A stretch of DNA of 14,766 bases from an uncultured Campylobacter sp. (GTDB lineage Bacteria; Campylobacterota; Campylobacteria; Campylobacterales; Campylobacteraceae). The position numbers and the translations under genes are program-made. The notes under the pieces were generated by a model. It did no database searches and was not told where the DNA came from. It saw only the letters and a program-made list of their open reading frames with translations. Location of the stretch: assembly GCF_937921625.1 (NCBI RefSeq), contig NZ_CAKZTI010000003.1, positions 1 to 14,766 of the forward strand, given 5' to 3'. This document shows positions 13,109 to 14,766 of the stretch, in pieces; positions within the stretch are counted from its first letter, which is position 1, and every line of letters starts with the position of its first letter.

Positions 13109-14308
13109 ATGGCTAAAGAAAAATTTAATCGTAACAAGCCACACGTAAACATTGGTACCATCGGTCACGTTGACCATGGTAAGACTACTTTGACAGCTGC
13201 TATTTCTGCTGTTCTTTCCAGGAAGGGTCTAGCCGAGCTAAAAGACTACGACAATATCGATAACGCTCCAGAGGAAAAAGAGCGCGGTATTACTATCGCT
13301 ACGTCTCACATCGAATATGAGACCGAGAAACGTCACTATGCTCACGTTGACTGCCCTGGTCACGCCGACTACGTAAAAAATATGATTACCGGCGCGGCTC
13401 AGATGGACGGCGCTATTTTAGTTGTTTCCGCTGCAGACGGTCCTATGCCTCAAACTCGCGAGCACATCTTGCTTTCTCGCCAAGTAGGCGTTCCTTATAT
13501 CGTAGTTTTCCTAAACAAAACCGATATGGTCGATGATCCGGATCTTTTAGAGCTAGTCGAAGAAGAAGTTAGAGATCTTTTAAAAGAGTATAAATTCCCT
13601 GGCGACGAGACCCCAATCATTAAGGGCTCTGCTCTTAAGGCTCTTGAGGAAGCTAAAGCCGGACAAGACGGCGAATGGTCTGCAAAGATTATGGAGCTTA
13701 TGGATGCGGTTGATAGCTATATTCCAACCCCTGTTCGCGATACTGATAAAGATTTCCTTCTTCCGATCGAAGATATTTTTTCGATTTCCGGTCGCGGCAC
13801 CGTTGTAACCGGTAGAATCGAAAAAGGCATCGTTAAAGTTGGCGATACTATCGAGATCGTAGGTATTAAACCTACTCAAACCACTACCGTCACTGGCGTT
13901 GAGATGTTTAGAAAAGAGATGGATCAAGGTGAAGCTGGCGATAACGTAGGTGTTTTATTGCGCGGCACCAAGAAAGAGGAAGTAGAGCGCGGTATGGTTC
14001 TATGCAAACCAAAATCGATCACTCCTCATACTAAATTTGAGGGCGAGGTTTATATTCTAACTAAAGAAGAAGGCGGACGCCATACTCCATTCTTTAATAA
14101 TTATAGACCGCAGTTTTACGTTCGTACTACAGATGTTACCGGTTCGATTACTCTTCCTGAGGGAACCGAGATGGTAATGCCTGGCGACAACGTTAAAATT
14201 ACCGTTGAGCTAATTGCTCCGATTGCTCTTGAGCAAGGTACTCGCTTCGCGATTCGCGAAGGCGGTCATACAGTAGGCTCAGGCGTCGTTTCGAAAATCA
14301 TCGCTTAA
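13109..14308 (+). CDS. tuf: Elongation factor Tu
   Basis: EF-Tu delivers aminoacyl-tRNA to the ribosome as a GTP complex. I choose the second of two adjacent ATGs (13109): it gives the standard MAKEKFNR start, 399 aa, and sits five bases after GGAGG (13099-13103), whereas the first ATG is only two bases away. GTPase motifs: GHVDHGKTT (19-27), DCPGH (81-85), NKTD (136-139) and GSAL in domain 1; domains 2 and 3 follow to GSGVVSKIIA. The Thr that Doc phosphorylates in E. coli EF-Tu (GGRTVGAG) is conserved as T388 in GGHTVGSG. No promoter is obvious between the last tRNA and tuf, so it is probably co-transcribed with the tRNAs. Codon use differs from the neighbours (frequent GCT, GGT, ACT), as expected for a very highly expressed gene. 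Confidence 0.99.
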   Translation: MAKEKFNRNKPHVNIGTIGHVDHGKTTLTAAISAVLSRKGLAELKDYDNIDNAPEEKERGITIATSHIEYETEKRHYAHVDCPGHADYVKNMITGAAQMDGAILVVSAADGPMPQTREHILLSRQVGVPYIVVFLNKTDMVDDPDLLELVEEEVRDLLKEYKFPGDETPIIKGSALKALEEAKAGQDGEWSAKIMELMDAVDSYIPTPVRDTDKDFLLPIEDIFSISGRGTVVTGRIEKGIVKVGDTIEIVGIKPTQTTTVTGVEMFRKEMDQGEAGDNVGVLLRGTKKEEVERGMVLCKPKSITPHTKFEGEVYILTKEEGGRHTPFFNNYRPQFYVRTTDVTGSITLPEGTEMVMPGDNVKITVELIAPIALEQGTRFAIREGGHTVGSGVVSKIIA

Positions 14309-14314
14309 TTTTTT

Positions 14315-14348
14315 GCAAGCGGAATTTTAAAATTCCGCTTGCTTTTTT
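14315..14348 (+). terminator. Intrinsic terminator after tuf
   Basis: A perfect 28-base palindrome (14315-14342) of two 14-base arms, GCAAGCGGAATTTT and its complement, is followed directly by six Ts (14343-14348). It begins seven bases after the tuf stop. It is a strong Rho-independent terminator on the plus strand; the inner AATTTTAAAATT pairs probably form only partly. Confidence 0.9.
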
Positions 14349-14363
14349 ATTCAAGGAAACCAA

Positions 14364-14537
14364 ATGGCAAAGAATTCAAGTAGAGTAAAGGTCGGATTAA
14401 AATGCTCCGAAAGTGGCGATATTAACTATACTACTTATAAAAATAGCAAAACTACGACCGAAAAACTAGAACTTAAAAAATATTGCCCTAGATTAAAAAA
14501 GCACACGCTTCATAAAGAAGTAAAGTTAAAAGGCTAA
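14364..14537 (+). CDS. rpmG: Ribosomal protein L33 (bL33), reduced cysteine form
   Basis: A 57-aa 50S ribosomal protein. The sequence SRVKVGLKC, INYTTYKNSKTTTEKLELKK and YCPRLKKHTLHKEVKLKG is typical of epsilonproteobacterial L33. Only C14 and C41 remain: the first CxxC reads C-S-E-S and the second C-P-R-L, so the four-Cys zinc site is not complete. An N-terminal extension MAKNSS is present compared with the C. jejuni protein as I remember it (starting MRIKVG). AGGAAA precedes the ATG. It lies between the tuf terminator and tRNA-Trp, the usual tuf-rpmG-trnW-secE order of this group. The gene is short but unmistakable. Confidence 0.95.
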   Translation: MAKNSSRVKVGLKCSESGDINYTTYKNSKTTTEKLELKKYCPRLKKHTLHKEVKLKG

Positions 14538-14546
14538 TTGTTTTAT

Positions 14547-14622
14547 AGGGCAATAGCTCCAACGGTAGAGCGCCGGATTCCAAATCCGATGGTTGGGGGT
14601 TCGAATCCCTCTTGCCCTGCCA
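14547..14622 (+). tRNA. trnW: tRNA-Trp (anticodon CCA)
   Basis: 76 nt with encoded 3' CCA. The acceptor stem AGGGCAA pairs with TTGCCCT; the loop TTCCAAA gives CCA. The anticodon stem has a C-A mismatch at its outer pair (27-43). Located between rpmG and secE. Confidence 0.96.
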
Positions 14623-14634
14623 CGAGGATTGGGT

Positions 14635-14766
14635 ATGGAAAAAGTAAAAGAGTATTATAAACAAGCAAAAGTAGAGTTAGATAAGGTAATTTTTCCGACT
14701 AAAGATCAGACTAAAACAGCATATATCTCTGTAGTAGTCGTAGTCGTAGTTATCGCACTGTTTTTA
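14635..14766 (+). CDS. secE: SecE, protein translocase subunit (5' part only)
   Basis: The first 44 codons of SecE, the small membrane subunit that clamps SecY in the Sec translocon; the gene runs off the window. MEKVKEYYKQAKVELDKVIF is the amphipathic cytoplasmic helix, followed by the conserved FPTKDQTKTA (usual P-x-x-x-E/Q-T) hinge and the start of a transmembrane helix (YISVVVVVVVIALFL). A GAGG at 14624-14627 precedes ATG 14635. Its position after tRNA-Trp, normally followed by nusG and rplK, supports the call. Confidence 0.95.
   Translation, partial: MEKVKEYYKQAKVELDKVIFPTKDQTKTAYISVVVVVVVIALFL

Overview
The window looks like a chromosomal segment of an Epsilonproteobacterium, most probably a Campylobacter of the relatively GC-rich oral type (C. 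gracilis/showae/rectus-like). This is inferred from the gene content and order hemB, argF, DUF2603 (UPF0763), hemN, glpC-like Fe-S protein, which I recall as the C. jejuni Cj0995c-Cj0991c order, and from the protein sequences themselves. No database search was possible.

Layout. (1) 1-1188 is an accessory-looking edge: the 3' end of an IS1595-type transposase with an in-frame stop, a tiny broken ORF, and an AT-rich orphan membrane protein on the minus strand. (2) 1189-1586 is a GC-rich, quasi-repetitive spacer. (3) 1587-3411 holds two minus-strand genes, a BON-LysM protein (Kbp/YgaU-like) and a CLC chloride channel/transporter with its own promoter. (4) 3412-3992 is a spacer built from about ten degenerate copies of a unit of roughly 35 bp. 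(5) 5873 down to 3993 is a tightly overlapping minus-strand operon: ribA, rsmG, a membrane-anchored Cys4 mini-protein and a conserved-looking unknown. (6) 5937-11621 is a plus-strand operon, diverging from ribA across a 63-bp promoter region: hemB, a putative antitoxin plus Doc/Fic-type toxin, argF, DUF2603, hemN, and a GlpC/LutA-like Fe-S protein. (7) 11622-12239 is another AT-motif-rich spacer, followed by a small membrane/coiled-coil protein on the minus strand. (8) 12530 to the end is the translation cluster: a consensus promoter, tRNA-Thr(UGU), tRNA-Tyr(GUA), tRNA-Gly(UCC), tRNA-Thr(GGU), tuf, a strong terminator-like hairpin, rpmG, tRNA-Trp(CCA) and the start of secE.

Function. Two steps of haem synthesis (hemB, hemN), arginine synthesis (argF), riboflavin synthesis (ribA) and 16S rRNA methylation (rsmG) form housekeeping blocks. 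The most interesting feature is a two-gene toxin-antitoxin module stitched into the hemB-argF junction, so that the toxin stop codon overlaps the argF start codon. The best known target of Doc toxins, a C-terminal Thr of EF-Tu, is conserved in the tuf gene of the same window. Other points of note are the degenerate repeat spacers, a CLC protein with a variant selectivity loop, and an L33 protein that lacks most of its zinc cysteines. I found no CRISPR array, prophage, rRNA gene or clearly new multi-gene system.
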